Assembly: GCA_016584495.1 (NCBI GenBank)
Contig: WAID01000009.1
Location: 2,170,001-2,234,000 of the forward strand
Length of the DNA stretch: 64,000 bases
Direction: 5' to 3'
From: Celoporthe dispersa
Lineage: Eukaryota; Ascomycota; Sordariomycetes; Diaporthales; Cryphonectriaceae
Each line of letters begins with the position of its first letter. The first letter of the stretch is position 1. The position numbers were made by a program, and so were the translations under genes. The notes beneath the pieces were generated by a model. It was not told where the DNA came from and ran no database searches. It saw nothing but the letters and a program-made list of their open reading frames with translations. Positions 22,901 through 35,114 of this stretch are shown here, piece by piece.

Positions 22901-24902
22901 GGTAGGTCGCCGAGCTGGCATCGCTCTCGATCTCGTACTCGGCCGGGTTCTTGTAGGTGCCCTGCGGGATGTGGTAGGTGTTCTCCTCCGTTGTGGACTT
23001 CTCAACGCGCACCCCGAATGCCGCCATCATGGCGACGGTCATGTCGATGTAGAACTGCGAGATCGGCTTGCCGCCCACGAGCTTGAGGGTGACCGGGTTC
23101 TTGGCGTACGGTGCTGACATGAGCAGCGACGAGACGTACTGCGAGGAGATGGTAGCCGCCAGCTCAATCACACCGCCCTCGAAGCCGTTCGCGGCGTCGA
23201 CCCGGACTGGTAAGCTGCCCTCCCTGTTCAGGTACTGGACGTTCACACCATTTGTCCGCATGGCGTCCACCAGGGGCCCGATCGGCCTGACCTGCATTCT
23301 CGAGTTGCCAGTCAAGACTGTCGAGGACACAGAGGATGGCGCGCACAGGGCGACCACGCTCGTCAGGAAACGCGACGCCGTCCCTGCGTTGCCGAGGTAC
23401 AGGGGTTCCTCGCTGGCCTCCAGCTTGCCGCCCTTGCCCTTCACGACCAGGACCTCGCCGCCCTCCTCCCAGCGGTACGTGGCGCCGTTGAGCCCCGAGA
23501 TGGCAGAGAGCATGTACTCGACATCGTCCGAGTGAAGCAGGTTCTTGATGCGACACTCACCCTCGCCGAGAGCAGCCAGGACCAGGGCGCGGTTCGAGAT
23601 ACTCTTTGAGCCCGGAGGCGTCACACTGACGGCCAGGTCTCCAGGCACGCCGGGCGTGACGCGCACCGCGGGGACAGGACAACCCGGATCGCGCGGTCCT
23701 CGACCACGCTCGCCCTGGGTTCGTAGCACTTCCCGATGGCAGACAAGAGCACAATCTTCTTGTTGGCCCCGTCGTTCTTCTTGTCGACGGCCATCTTCTC
23801 GAGCAAGACACCGACAGGGCAGCGCTTGCCGGCGGTCAGCTTCGCGATCCGCTTGTCCTTCAGGGAGGTCGGCAGGTCGTAGCTGGCAATGCACTTGGTG
23901 AGGCGAGCCACGGCGCCCGGGCGCAGGACCCCGAGGAAGCGGGCGAGCTCGGCCTCCTTGACCATGCCTATGGCCACGGCCTCGCCGTGTAGCACCTGGG
24001 GCGTCAGGATCGCCTCGTAGGCGTGGCCTATCGAGTGGCCAAAGTTGAGCAGGTTCCGCAGGCCCCCTTCTCTCTCGTCCGACGAGACAACCTCCGCCTT
24101 GACCCGGGCCGAGCCGAGCACGATCCTCTTCAGTATATGCCTGATGGGCGCCAGCCTCTCGGTGGCGACCTTGGGCTTGCTCTTGACGGCCTCCAGGATG
24201 GCGCCGGCGTTCGCCTCGAGGGCCTTGAACTCCTCCTCGTCCCAGATGGCGGCGGTCTTGACCACCTCGACCATGCCGTTGATGAACTCCCCTGGCGGGC
24301 AGGGTGTCGAGGAACTGCAGGTCGATGTAGACCCTCGCGGGCTGCCAGAAGGCGCCGATCAGGTTCTTGCCCATGGGGGTGTCGATGGCGGTCTTGCCGC
24401 CGATGCTGCTGTCGACCATGGCCAGCAGGGTGGTGGGCACCTGGACGAAGCGCACGCCGCGCATGAAGGTGGCGGCGACGTAGCCGATCATGTCGCCGAT
24501 GACGCCGCCGCCGAGGGCGATGATGACGGTGTCGCGCGTGCACCTGTGGCTGAGCATCCAGTCCTCGATCTCGGCCTTGGTCTCGCGGCCCTTGGAGTTC
24601 TCGCCGGGGGGGATGGCGTAGGTGAGCAGGCGGGGCGCGGTGCCACTGCTGGTAGGAGCACCGGCTGCTGCGGAGGAGAAGGCTTTCTCGAAGGAGGGCA
24701 CGTAGAGCGGGGAGATGTTGGTGTCGGTGATGAGGACGTAGGTGGAGGACCTGAGGTTGGTGAGCAGGTCGCTGGCGACGAAGCTGTAGAAGACGCCATA
24801 GTCGACTATGATGTCCTCCCTGCCCAGGATGGAGATCCGGGTCGGGCCTGAGGGAGCAGCAGTCCCATCCGGGGCGTGGCTGGTGCCATTGACGGCAGCC
24901 AT
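19977..24902 (-). CDS. ARO1: Pentafunctional AROM polypeptide (shikimate pathway), with three apparent frameshifts
   Basis: Cytosolic enzyme that carries five consecutive shikimate-pathway steps to EPSP. Domains run 5' to 3' on the minus strand: dehydroquinate synthase (about 24850-23690; ALGGGVIGD, DSSIGGKTAID), EPSP synthase (about 23650-22320; PPGSKSISNRAL, LYLGNAGTASRFL), shikimate kinase (about 22265-21730; Walker A GMRGAGKTT once corrected), dehydroquinase (about 21700-21010; IIASHHD, ALASFKARMG) and shikimate dehydrogenase (about 21000-19977; ISQSRSPALHN, GDNTDWMGM). ATG 24902 has a strong context (CCGCCATGG). Exons are 24902-20189 and 20072-19977. Frame breaks: an extra C at 24289-24292, a missing base near 23667-23674, and an extra C at 22237-22243. 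Corrected, the length is 4,809 bases or 1,602 residues, normal for AROM. All catalytic blocks are intact, so sequence error is more likely than a pseudogene. Confidence 0.95.
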
Positions 24903-25955
24903 GGCGGGCTTGTTCGGCTCAGGAGCTGCCCGCAGCTTGTTCAATCTCGACGGGGTCCGACTGAACAGGCAAGCAGGTGCTGGTGTCCCTTTCGTGTGGA
25001 GGTTATGCTGTCAGTGACAAGATTATGTACGGGGGAAGAGGAGAAGGAGAAGGTTCGGAAAAGGAGGGCACGACAGTCTCTAGACCTAGATTGGTATAAC
25101 TTCAGAGTGGGTGGTGGTGAGTAAGTGGTCAGTCATACTCACAAGTTTGCGATGACTCTTTTTTTTTTGTTTTTTTTTTTGCTCTCTCTCTTCTCTCCTT
25201 CCCTCCCAATTGTCGTCAGTTCGACAAGCAGGAGCAGGGGTTGATACTACGGAAGCTCCAGTAATTGTGCTCCGCCGATCGGAGGGACACCTGTAATATT
25301 TTTTTTTTTGGGACTCTTCTGCATTCGGACTGGAGGGGCCAGGGGTTCCGCCAGTGGCCTGCAGCCCACCTAACAGCTGAGAACGTGGGAAACGTGGGGT
25401 ACAGGTCCTGCAGCTCCGCATGCCTTAGTGCACAAGTAACCGTACTAGCCACAACACACCTCCTCTCGCGGGATGCTACTATAGCCCTACATGGGGGACT
25501 ATCCTCCGTCAGTCTAGAAACGTGCTACACTCCCACCAAAAGCCTCCTCCTCTCGTTATATGTAGCACACACACACACACACTCGCACCCTCCAGACATG
25601 CGTGCATCGAAAGGAAAGAGAAGGAGAAAAAAGTTGATTGTGGCTGTCGTGCAATGGGACCAGCAGGCTTACAGAGAAATTATCACATGGCCCCTCCTTG
25701 CGCCATCCTCAAGAGACAGCCAGATCCCTCTTGGTGAACGAACCTCTGAGTGTCATATCGCGAGCGTAATTTGTAGCAGAGAGAGGCGACTTTGTTAAAA
25801 GCCACGTTACGAATAGTGACAGCCTGGCCTAGTGAATTCACATCAAGGATTTACTATTATTGCTGCCGACTATGTTGCGCCAAAAGAATCATCCCAGCCA
25901 GGAGACGCATATGTTCGCTAAGTTGCCAGACTCCGAAGCACCGAAAATGCAAAGC
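24903..25955. other. Spacer between ARO1 start and RAV1 stop
   Basis: About 1 kb holding the ARO1 promoter and the RAV1 3' UTR. It contains two T runs near 25159-25181, a T run near 25298-25310 and a (CA)n run near 25568-25582. No gene is seen. Confidence 0.6.
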
Positions 25956-28900
25956 TCAGAAGCCAAAGTTATCCAACAGAGAATTCGCATCCGGCTCCTC
26001 AAACATCGTAGGCGGCGGCTGCGGCTTCGCCCTCTCCTGTGTTGGCGAGAGCGGTCCGTCTCTTCCCGATCTCATCTCGGCCGGTACCCTCGCCGACGTG
26101 GTCGAGATCGGCGACAGCGGCATGTCCTGGACGACCAGCGAGCTGCGCCGCCTGAGCATCTTGAGCGGGTTGATTTCGCCGCCTAGACCCGGCCTGGTGG
26201 TCGGGCCCGGCAGGAGGAACTCCCAGTTACGCACCAGGTCCAGGCCGATCAGGTCGCACCCCATACGATCATAGAGCCGCGCATTGTGCAGTACAAACTC
26301 CCACTCTACCTTTGGTGTGACTTTGCTTGCGCCGCGCAGCGTCTGCAGGGTCTTCTGTCGGAGTTGTGCGTACAGGACGATGAGCGCGGGGTCGTCCGTC
26401 AGGAAGAGCTTGGACTGCATATTGGGCGTGTGTGGTGTCTCTATCAAAGTGTACACTGGTGTCTACGCGCATCTTGTTAGTGCTCTGGGCTATGAAAAAC
26501 CCCCGGCTCATTAGGCAACTCACAATCAGTGCGCGCACGGCCATATCTCTGCGGCGCAGCATCCAGAACGCCCAAGATGCGAGCCAGCGGTTGCCTTCCT
26601 GTGCAGCAATGTTCAGGACCTCGTCCTGGAGGAGCTTTCGCAGGACTGGGCCGTGATCCCCTTCGTAGACGCGAGTGATGGCAATAGCCAGCTGCAGATC
26701 CTTGAGCTGGTTCAGACAAACGTTGACCGCATCTTGCAGGTGATCAGCCAGCAGGAAGAAGGCGGCGCTGTACTCTGTGGGATATGTCAGCTGGAGACTG
26801 AGCTTGAGCTGGTAGACCAGGTTCAGGCGTGGCTTACCAAACCGTCGCTTGCTCAACAAGGCGTAGGCATTCTTGAGTGCCGACGTCTTCCACTTGGGAT
26901 CCTCGAAGTTGTTGGCAAGCAACCTCTGCGTGGCGCCCTGCTCCCGGTTCCAAGACGCCATGCGCCATAGGCCTTGGAGGACGGTTTTCTTACGCAGCGC
27001 AAGGTAAAACAGGCTGCAGTCCACAGGGTTCTTCATCTCGCTCTTGGTATACTCATTCCGGGCGATAATCTCGAATTGCGCTTTCTGCAGTACGCTTATC
27101 AGCAAGTCGTCTCAGCCATAGAACATACACTGCTGCTTACCACGGCTGCATTGTCCGTAAGCCACATAAACATGCCACTCTCCCTGGCATGCTCCCAGAG
27201 TAGGCTGCCATGCTGTTGCCGGGTTACAAAGTCTGTCAGCATGTCCTGGCTAGTCGAGTGGTAGGCCCAGTTGATCTCCCTCCACGACATGCTGATCTCG
27301 TTGGTCCGTCTCTTCCTCAGCGCATGCTGGCGGTAGTAGATCATAAAACGGGCACCGTTCTCATCCATGGACCTGCGGTGCTTTTCAACCATGCCGATGC
27401 ACTCGATCATGTCGACCAGCTGGAACTGCTCGTGCCCGGAAAGCTGCGGCAGGCCGACACTGGTCAGTTTCTCGTTGATCGTCTGAGCAACATCCTCACT
27501 GAAAATCTCGTCGTCATCATCAGGGGCCTGTCGTCCTCCAAAGTATGAGCTGCCATCCTTGCCGGGCGCGAACGCAGCCTGGATCGGCTTATCGGTGTAG
27601 AACCCTTCTAGGTCGAGGCCAAGATAGTCATCGATTGCCTCCCCCTCGATCCAAAACTTGAGGGTCTTGTGCAGCGACATCAGAATGCGATGCGTAAGCG
27701 AGACCTTGCCTGCTAGCATACATTGACTCAGGAATTGTGGATGGAACACAGGTAGAGGCCCGTTTAGGCGCTGCACGACATCAAACAGGTCGCGCTTTCC
27801 TTCCTGTTTGTGCGGCAAGGAAATGCTGTTGACGAGCGAGCTCGAGGCGTCGAATTTGCGGTCATGAACGAAGAGCTGGTTGCCAGCGCCGATGACAAGG
27901 TGTCCATCACCAAGCCATGTCGAGTCGCCGATCGGGTGTGGTGTGAGATCTCGAACACTGATTTCTCGGATGGGAGCCCACGCAGGACCTTTATTCAGGT
28001 AGTCGAACCGTAGTTGCGAAAGGAGCAGTACGCGGGAGGGGAACCCAACAGCCAGAATGGACTGTGAGTCAGGCGTCGAAGTCCAGTCGAGGTCCTGAAT
28101 TGCGTTCTGCGCCTCAAACTCCTGGTTGAACTCTAGGCGTGCCCCACGGATGTCCCAGATCGTTACCGCCGTTCGGTTCGAGTTGACGAGCGCTGCCTTC
28201 TTCATGGTGCTGCCACTAGCAAGCGCAGGTTCGAGCACGCCCGTCTCCATCGAAGCGGTTGACAGCCACTCCACCTTCCCTTCGCCGAGACGAGCGGTCC
28301 AGAACTCAACACGACCACCTTTCGTGTAAGACATGGCAACGTCCCGGGCAAAGACATCCAAGAAGCCCGAGATCATCGGAGCGGACCCAGCTGGGTCCAC
28401 AGGAAGGACATAGGATAGATCACCAGCATCGTCGAGCTCGAACCTGCTGTGTTCTCTTATCGACGGGGACGAGTGGCCGTTCGTTTCGCCGTTGGTGCCA
28501 GACCAGTTCGTTGCTGCAGTGTCATATAGAGGCAGCTTGATCTCCCACACAAGACCCTTCTTGTCAGACGTGATGGTGCCGATGTGTGCCACGGAGTCTT
28601 GTTCCGGCGTTTTGCGTGGCAGAACTAATAAGCAGAGCGGCTTTCCCCGAACCTGATATGCACGTTCGGCAAGCAGAGACGGTTCGACCTTTCGGCAGTC
28701 CCAAACAGAAACCCGATCATGGTGCAAGAAGACCACGAAACGCCCCTTTCGGACTACGGCTATCCGGTGAATGTGGTCTTTCGAGGTGATAGTACTTTGT
28801 CGAATGAACCTGGTCTTCTCGGTGTAAAGGGCGTGTCTCCACAGGACACTTTCTCCGTCTCTTGTCCGTGACACCACAGCCCTGCCGCTGTAATTTCTTA

Positions 28901-30255
28901 CCATCTTCACAATAGACGCTGAATGGCCTGACCAGACACAACGCCTCCGCAGCCGGCTCGCACTGGCGTTAGCATCGAGCAAACGAGCGATGTTGGCCTC
29001 GTAGAACTCGATCCTGCCGTCGAGAAAATGTACGAGGAGATTAAGATGGCCGCCGGATTTGTTGCAATATGTCTGAATTTCGACATGCGGCGAGGCCTCG
29101 GCTGACGAGAAGAATTTGAAGTCATTTGACGTGATGTTCTGAAGTATTGGGAAGGTCCTCGTAGGTTTGTTGTTCTTTTTCGGCTCGACATGCCGTGGAG
29201 ATGTGACATTTTCCATTGCCCAGGCGGACATCTTGCCCCGTCCATCGAAGACGATACAGATCTCAGGATTGCGGTTCGCGAGCTCGACGGCGTTAACCAA
29301 GGGACCGTCTCCTCTGCCATATTCAGCCGGGCCCTCCTGGACCGCCGTCTCAGTGGCGGCCGAGATGTCGCGCCCATGGACAATGGCAGCCCACTGGGGA
29401 TTCGGTCCAGCTCCTTCCGCTGCAAAATCGATCACCCCCCAGAGCGTCAAGTGCTGATGGCTGTGGCTGTCCGAGCCAGTCCATATGCGCAGCACATTGT
29501 CGAGGCAGAACGTATAGAGCACATTGTCGACGGTCTCGCCCACGTGGTATGGTTTGCGCCACTGAAGGTTCGTCACGGCCTGCGGATGCGACAGGTACAT
29601 GAAGTCGAAGTGGTACTCGTCGGACACGTAGCTGAGTCTCCGCCACACTTTCACTAGTCGATCGTGGTGTCCCACAGATGCAATGTAGGCCGAATCGTAG
29701 GACAGGTCGGCGTATTTGGCGGGGCTGGCAACGGGTTTGCGCCAGGTACAGGTCAGGTCGGGTGTAGTTTGATAGAGGGTCAGCGCGGACCGAGACACGA
29801 GGAGCTCTTCCGAGCTGCCCCATGACAGGGTCATCGCGCTCTTGGCCTCATTATCATCGTCATCATCCTGCTGTATCTCCTCTGCGTCAACTTGTGGAGA
29901 GAAGGACGTCTCGAGGGCCCATTTCAGGTCGCCATCTCCGTGTATAAATGGCCTGTATATCCGGACGGTGCTGTCGGTGCAGACAGCTATCTTCCCGGAC
30001 GCCTCGTCGAGAGAGATGGCCTCGAGCGGCTGATCATCGTCGTCGTAGATCGTCTGGAGGAGGGTCTCGTGGTCGGAGAGGATGGCGATCGCATTGCCGC
30101 TTATGTATGCCTATGGTGGCCGTCAGCTTGTTTGTCCCGGGCAAGGAAGCACCAGAGAGACCCGTGCGACTAACAATGACGCGACGCGAGTCCCAGAAGC
30201 CGGTAGCAAGAGCTTGAAGCCGGGCTTCTGGCCTTCCTGGAAGGATAACCTTCAT
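25956..30255 (-). CDS. RAV1: Rav1/rabconnectin-like subunit of the RAVE V-ATPase assembly complex
   Basis: RAVE reassembles the V1 and Vo sectors of the vacuolar proton pump; Rav1 is its large WD-repeat scaffold. Exons are 30255-30175, 30110-27141, 27084-26524 and 26462-25956, all phase 0, giving 1,372 residues with no frameshift. The start MKVILPGRPEARLQAL and the spliced block ending in IAYISGNAIAIL are typical of fungal Rav1. WD-type beta-propeller sequence fills the first half (for example RLVKVWRR and VLRIWTG). The conserved Rav1 C-terminal domain lies about 27800-26280 (blocks such as ALLSKRRF and MAVRALITPVY). The last 80 or so residues are Pro/Ser-rich and look disordered, ending in LLDNFGF. 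The first intron uses a GTTAGT donor. Length and motifs fit the family well. Confidence 0.93.
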
Positions 30256-31210
30256 GCTACCGGCAGAGCGCAGTCGGAGCGAACATTGCAGGGATATCAG
30301 GAAAGAGGAAAGTATGGTACGAGGACAGCTATGTGGCCACGGTGATCAGGGCGTTCTGTTGCTCCTGGGTAGGCGGTCTGTGGTCTGTCGACTCCTGGAT
30401 AAGAGCACAAAGGAGTGTGGGTGTAAAGGGCAGCTTGCGCTGAAGGTGTGGTTGCATCCGCTCGTGGATCGTGACCAGGCCAGGTGAGCTCCTCGGAAAG
30501 GTGCAATAATTAGTGGGAGTGTCCTGGACAGCGCGTCATTCTCTCTACCGCAGTAGGCGCATGGCATGTCCATTAGGTGCTCCAGCACGGTGGAACGTCG
30601 GTACGGATCCCTGCTAGGGCCACCCAGCGCTGAGACCTAGGGAGGACCCTGGCATTCTAATCATAGCCCTCGGACATGCGCAGCAGTGAGGTGACTTGAT
30701 ACCGATTGATGCGTTTTCCCAGTCGATATAATGAGGTCTGCCCGGTGTCACGGCTCAAATTTTCAATACTTCCGAGAGTGGTGAATGAGCATGCCAAATC
30801 TTAAAAGGTAGCTCTTAAAACCAATTTGCAATGTTTTTTGTCATTTTTTTTTCATATAATTTAAAGCGCCTTCCCCGTAGAAGTCTGTGAGAGTGGTGAT
30901 TTGTCTTTCAGGCTGGACACCTAGTGGTGTGTGCCTTGGTTTCTACGACTCATCCAGTGGTCCTGACTGATGATGTGAGCTGCGTTCCAGCTCCCCACAA
31001 CTGTGGCTTTCGATAGACAAAGTTTGCAGTTTTCCACCAAGTCCTCGGGTTGCAGTAATGCAAAAACTGTAGACTGCTAGGCTTGAATCCTCGGGTCAGC
31101 TCCAAGGTAGCACACCTGCAAGAAGCAAGACGCTGATTCCCTTACCTCTGGCTGTGAAAAAACATCTCTGGGGAGCGCCCACGATCTTGCGCTCAGCGGC
31201 GTCAGCCTCC
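30256..31210. other. Spacer between RAV1 start and COX11 stop
   Basis: 955 bases with no supported gene. The part at 30700-30880 is clearly more AT-rich than the surroundings and includes a T run at 30843-30851. It should contain the RAV1 promoter and COX11 3' UTR. Confidence 0.55.
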
Positions 31211-32221
31211 TTAAGCAGTCGGAAACCCCTTGATATTCCCATTGTTGTCATACTTGGCCTCTGCATCACCGTCAGCCACATCCTGCCCCCTGCTGGACAG
31301 ACACAAGAGGAGACTCACTGAAGAAAGTATAACTCAGCGTAACGGTCTCCACCCCCTTCATGTTTAGATCCGTCAGGTAGTCCGGGTCCAGATAAAAAAA
31401 CACAGGCATGTCCACCGTCTCCCCGGCATTCAGCCTCTGCTCCTCGAAGCAGAAACACTGGATCTTGCTAAAGTACGGCGCCACCTGCGCAGGTGTGACG
31501 CTGTACGTCGCGACCCCGATGATGTCCTGGTCGCTCGTGTTGGTCGCCGTGTAGAAGGCCAGCGCCGTCTCGCCGGGGAGCACCCGCACCTCGCGCTGCT
31601 GCGGGGTGAACTTCCAGGGAAGCACGTCTGAGACGGAGGCGTTGAAGGTCACGCGGATGCGCTTGGCATCCTGCACGGGCTGCAGGCGCGAGACGAGGTC
31701 TTCTGGCCCGCCAAAGGTGCCGCCGTGGCCTGGGGCGCGGACGGGCTGGCCGCCCCAGCCGGTTGTCTGGCAGATCTAGAGAGGTGGGGAGGTAGAAGGT
31801 TCAGTATGGCGCTCCTCACAAAGAGAGAGAGAGAGAGAGAGCGGGCGGGCAAGGGGGGGGGAGACCAACCATCTTGTACAGAGGTACAGATCCGTAGGAG
31901 AAGGCTACCGTGCCCAGGATGACACTCAGCGTATAGTACCTGCCAGCCCAGTCAGCCCATGCGTCCCTCAGATCGAGCCATATATCTGCCTCCTCTCCAG
32001 GCAGCTCCTCACATGGTAGTCCTGTTTCTCCTCCTATACACCTCCCTCGCCTGCTCCATGTTCGGTGGGATCTGTGCCCTGCCCGTCGTCGCATGGCGGC
32101 CCGTCTCGGAGGCAAAGCTTCGCAAGCTGCCGTGGCTAGGTCGTAGGGTTCGGCAGATTGGGCGCGGCAGCGAAGTTGCCAAGCTGTGCAGCCTCCATGC
32201 TGTGCTTGGGAGGCTGGACAT
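31211..32221 (-). CDS. COX11: Cytochrome c oxidase copper-assembly protein Cox11, mitochondrial
   Basis: Inner-membrane copper chaperone that delivers copper to the CuB site of Cox1. Exons are 32221-32013, 31939-31870, 31775-31319 and 31260-31211. Phases agree and give 261 residues. The N-terminus is a Ser/Arg-rich mitochondrial presequence (MSSLPSTAWRLHSLATSL), followed by RRRNRTTM spliced to YYTLSVILGTVAFSYGSVPL, the single membrane span. The copper motif CFCFEEQ is present, as is LSYTFF near the end. The second intron uses a GTTGGT donor. A longer open frame that starts farther upstream and reads through intron 1 was set aside because splicing gives the family sequence exactly. Confidence 0.94.
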
Positions 32222-32460
32222 GACTTCTCATAGCATCGTGGGAGGAGACTTGGTCGTCGTTCCAGGATGGCATGTTGCGGACAGGCGCTGAGCATCAAAA
32301 GCTATAGGTGGGTCTATTACCGCAGGACCCAATGTAACCCTAACCCTCTGCTCTGCGGCCTGTACTAACATTTGGGTCTTCATCTTCGTCTTAAGAGCCA
32401 GCGCCAACGCCGGACTCCAGTCGTAGTATTATTATTACAATATATCTCATTACGATACCA

Positions 32461-34225
32461 TTACTGCCTCTTCTCCTCTACGAAATGATCTCTGAAGCGC
32501 CCCGCCATCTGGGCCTTGGCCATCTCACCCGCTGAGGTTACACCTCGTGCTATCCGTTCGAGCGGCAGCACCACAAATACTTGGATCGCCAGGATGATCA
32601 GCCTGAGAAGGTGGTCCGCCAGCCCCACCACCGGAGCCCTTCCTCGGCTGTACGTCGAGTCGACGAATTCGAAGGGCAGTTTTGCACCCAGGTGGTCCTT
32701 CGCGACCGCTAGTCCGGAACTGAAGCCGTCCTCATGGAAGCCATACTTGGTCCACGCGCCGCAGTAGCTGATCCCTCTTCGGTTCTGGATCTTGGGGAGA
32801 AGACCCTGTGCGTGTATGCTGGACGCATTATACAGAGGGTGTGTGTACTCATACCTGCCCTGCACCGTGCTGGCCTCGGGCTCGTGGAGTGGGTTCAGCG
32901 TGACGAGGACGTCGCCAAAGGTGTTGGCGGGAATGTGCTGCAGGATGTTCATGTTGTAGGTTAATGAGACTTGGTCGATGTTCGAGCGGCCGGTCGACGG
33001 CGAGGTGAGCGTCAGGTAGTTCCAGCTGCTCCAGGCCGCGCGGTTTGCAGGCATGTGCGTGAGGTCTGAGTGCAGGACCGCTGTGTTTTGTGACGTCTCA
33101 AAGGTGGAGAGGATAGACCTCTCCTCTCTCGTTGCCGTATCCTTGATGATCTCGTAGGCCTGGTCGCCGTGCGTAGCCAGGACGACGTGGTCGTAGACGG
33201 CGCTTTTCCCGTCTGCCAGGTGCAGCCGGACCCGGCCGTCTTTCTCGTTCGTGACCGAGGCCACTGGCGTGTTGAGGAAGAGGTGGTTCGGCGGGAAGCC
33301 TTTCATCACCGCATCGATATACGCTTGAGAACCTTCCGGGATTGTGAGCCATGAGGGCCTGGTAGCGACCGTGGAGAGCAGGTGGTGGTTCCATCTAGGA
33401 AGGCTGGGTAAGTCATAGAACCATCAGTTCATGCAGACATTAGCAAGACTTACAAGAAGCGGACGAGGGTCACAGCAGGGAACTCCAACGTGCACTTGTC
33501 CGGACTCGTGCTCCATACAGCCGCTGTCATGGGAATAAGATAGTCATCACGGAATGCCTCCGAGTATCCCTCCCTGTCGAGGTACTCTCCGATGGTCTCC
33601 TCGGCCCTCGAGGGTTCATGGCTTGCAAACTTGTGGCCGTTCCCGTTCACTTGGCGGGCTGACACACGCTCCGAGTCATCATCGATCAGTAAGTCTAGCG
33701 CGAACTGGTTGAAGCGGACAATGTCGAATATCATACGCCACATCCTCGGCGAGAAGATATGTCTCCGCTGGCAAAAGATAGAACCGAGGCTTGTCCCGGC
33801 CCATTCGAACACCCCATGGTCCCGAGAGACCCCAAAAGTCATCGCCGTCGGTACTATGTCCACCTTGACCTTGTTGAGGAACTTGATGAAGTTTGCTAGG
33901 ACCATGTGAGCCGGAGGCTGGTTTTCGAGGAGTATCTGTATGAGAGGGATGGGGGTGGGGGGGAAGGGTGAGGGTGTAGGCAGTGGAACTTCATCTTACG
34001 GTATGTAGCTTCGTTCATGACGATGAAGCCCGTGTCGACCTTGGTCGTGTATTTCCCTCTCTTCCACTCCACAGTATTCGTATGGCCTCCGAGGCGATCG
34101 GCTGCCTCATACATGTAGACGTCATGATGGGTCCGGTTCAGGGCCCAGAGGGCTGCGATGCCTGCGCAGCCACTGCCCACGACGGCCACCTTCTTCCTGA
34201 TTGGAGAGTTAATCGGTTGGCTCAT
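32461..34225 (-). CDS. FAD-dependent amine-oxidase-like oxidoreductase (bacterial COG2907-type)
   Basis: Flavoprotein of unknown substrate. Exons are 34225-34000, 33895-33454 and 33394-32461; phases agree and give 533 residues. The N-terminal dinucleotide fold is clear (VAVVGSGCAGIAALWAL), followed by RLGGHTNTVEW and VDTGFIVMNEATY. The first splice must use the acceptor at 33896-33897, because only that gives TYPNFIKFLNKV in frame. TFGVSRDHGVFEWAGTSL and the C-terminal SYCGAWTKYGFHEDGFSSGL are further flavoprotein blocks of this family. A hydrophobic segment near the C-terminus (LLRLIILAIQVFVVLPL) suggests membrane association. In bacteria relatives often sit beside cyclopropane-fatty-acid synthase genes; no such gene is here. 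Neighbours give no clue to function. Confidence 0.85.
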
Positions 34226-35080
34226 CACGAGTGAAAGAGGAGAGGAGGCTGAATATCGAGAATGGGAACGTGGTCACCAAGCCTGACAGCGCTCGATGAC
34301 CTCACCAGCCGCGATCTGACTAGGAAGCGCCACACGAGACAGTGACCAAGAAGCGTGCAGTGGCCCAAACTCAGGTGACAGGTTCAGAGTGCAGGATAAT
34401 GAGGGATCATATTGTTCAGTAGAAGGTAGCCATCACGGGACAGCCACGTTAATTACAGCGTAGCATCGATCAGGCAGGCATTCTAGAACTGAAGCAGGGC
34501 TGGAGGCGTCTATTGACCTGAGAACAATAGTTCGGAGGAGCGATAGCAGTCGTTGACACTAGCGTCCAGCTCGGTCCCAAGACCCAGGCCAGCTGAAAGC
34601 GGGATGAGGTGATGGTGGTGGTGTGGGTGTGGGTGTGGCTCTGGGCTTGCTTGAGAAGGACGAAGGGGGCACCTCGCGAGCATGTGAAGATCAGAGGGGG
34701 GCTGCGACGAGATGGGAACTTACTCTACAGGCATCTTCTAGTTCCTGCGCTGGTTCCGATGGTTGGGCCGTACAAATAGGTAGTTGTGTGTTACCACGGA
34801 ATGACCAGCGAAAGCCGTCGAACAATAAGAAGGATCAGACAGGGCAGAGACGAAGGGGGACGGAGGAGCGTTGCTGGACTCAGATTGTTGAGGGAGCTAA
34901 AGTCTATGAGCTAATTGTACATTAGACGATAGCCTGGCTGGCAGCCACTGTGGCGGGGCAACACCAAAACGAGTTTCATATTCGAGGCAATCGTAACCGA
35001 AAAACCTTGTCGAGCTGCAACACATGGCGAGATGGGACTGTGCACATGGGCTAGAGAGAGCAATTGAAGCCACAGATGGC

Positions 35081-35114
<34 letters not shown>

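Noticed and set aside
19977..34225. A secondary-metabolite cluster around the FAD oxidoreductase
   Set aside because: Neighbours are ARO1, RAV1 and COX11; there is no polyketide, peptide or terpene synthase, transporter or cluster regulator.
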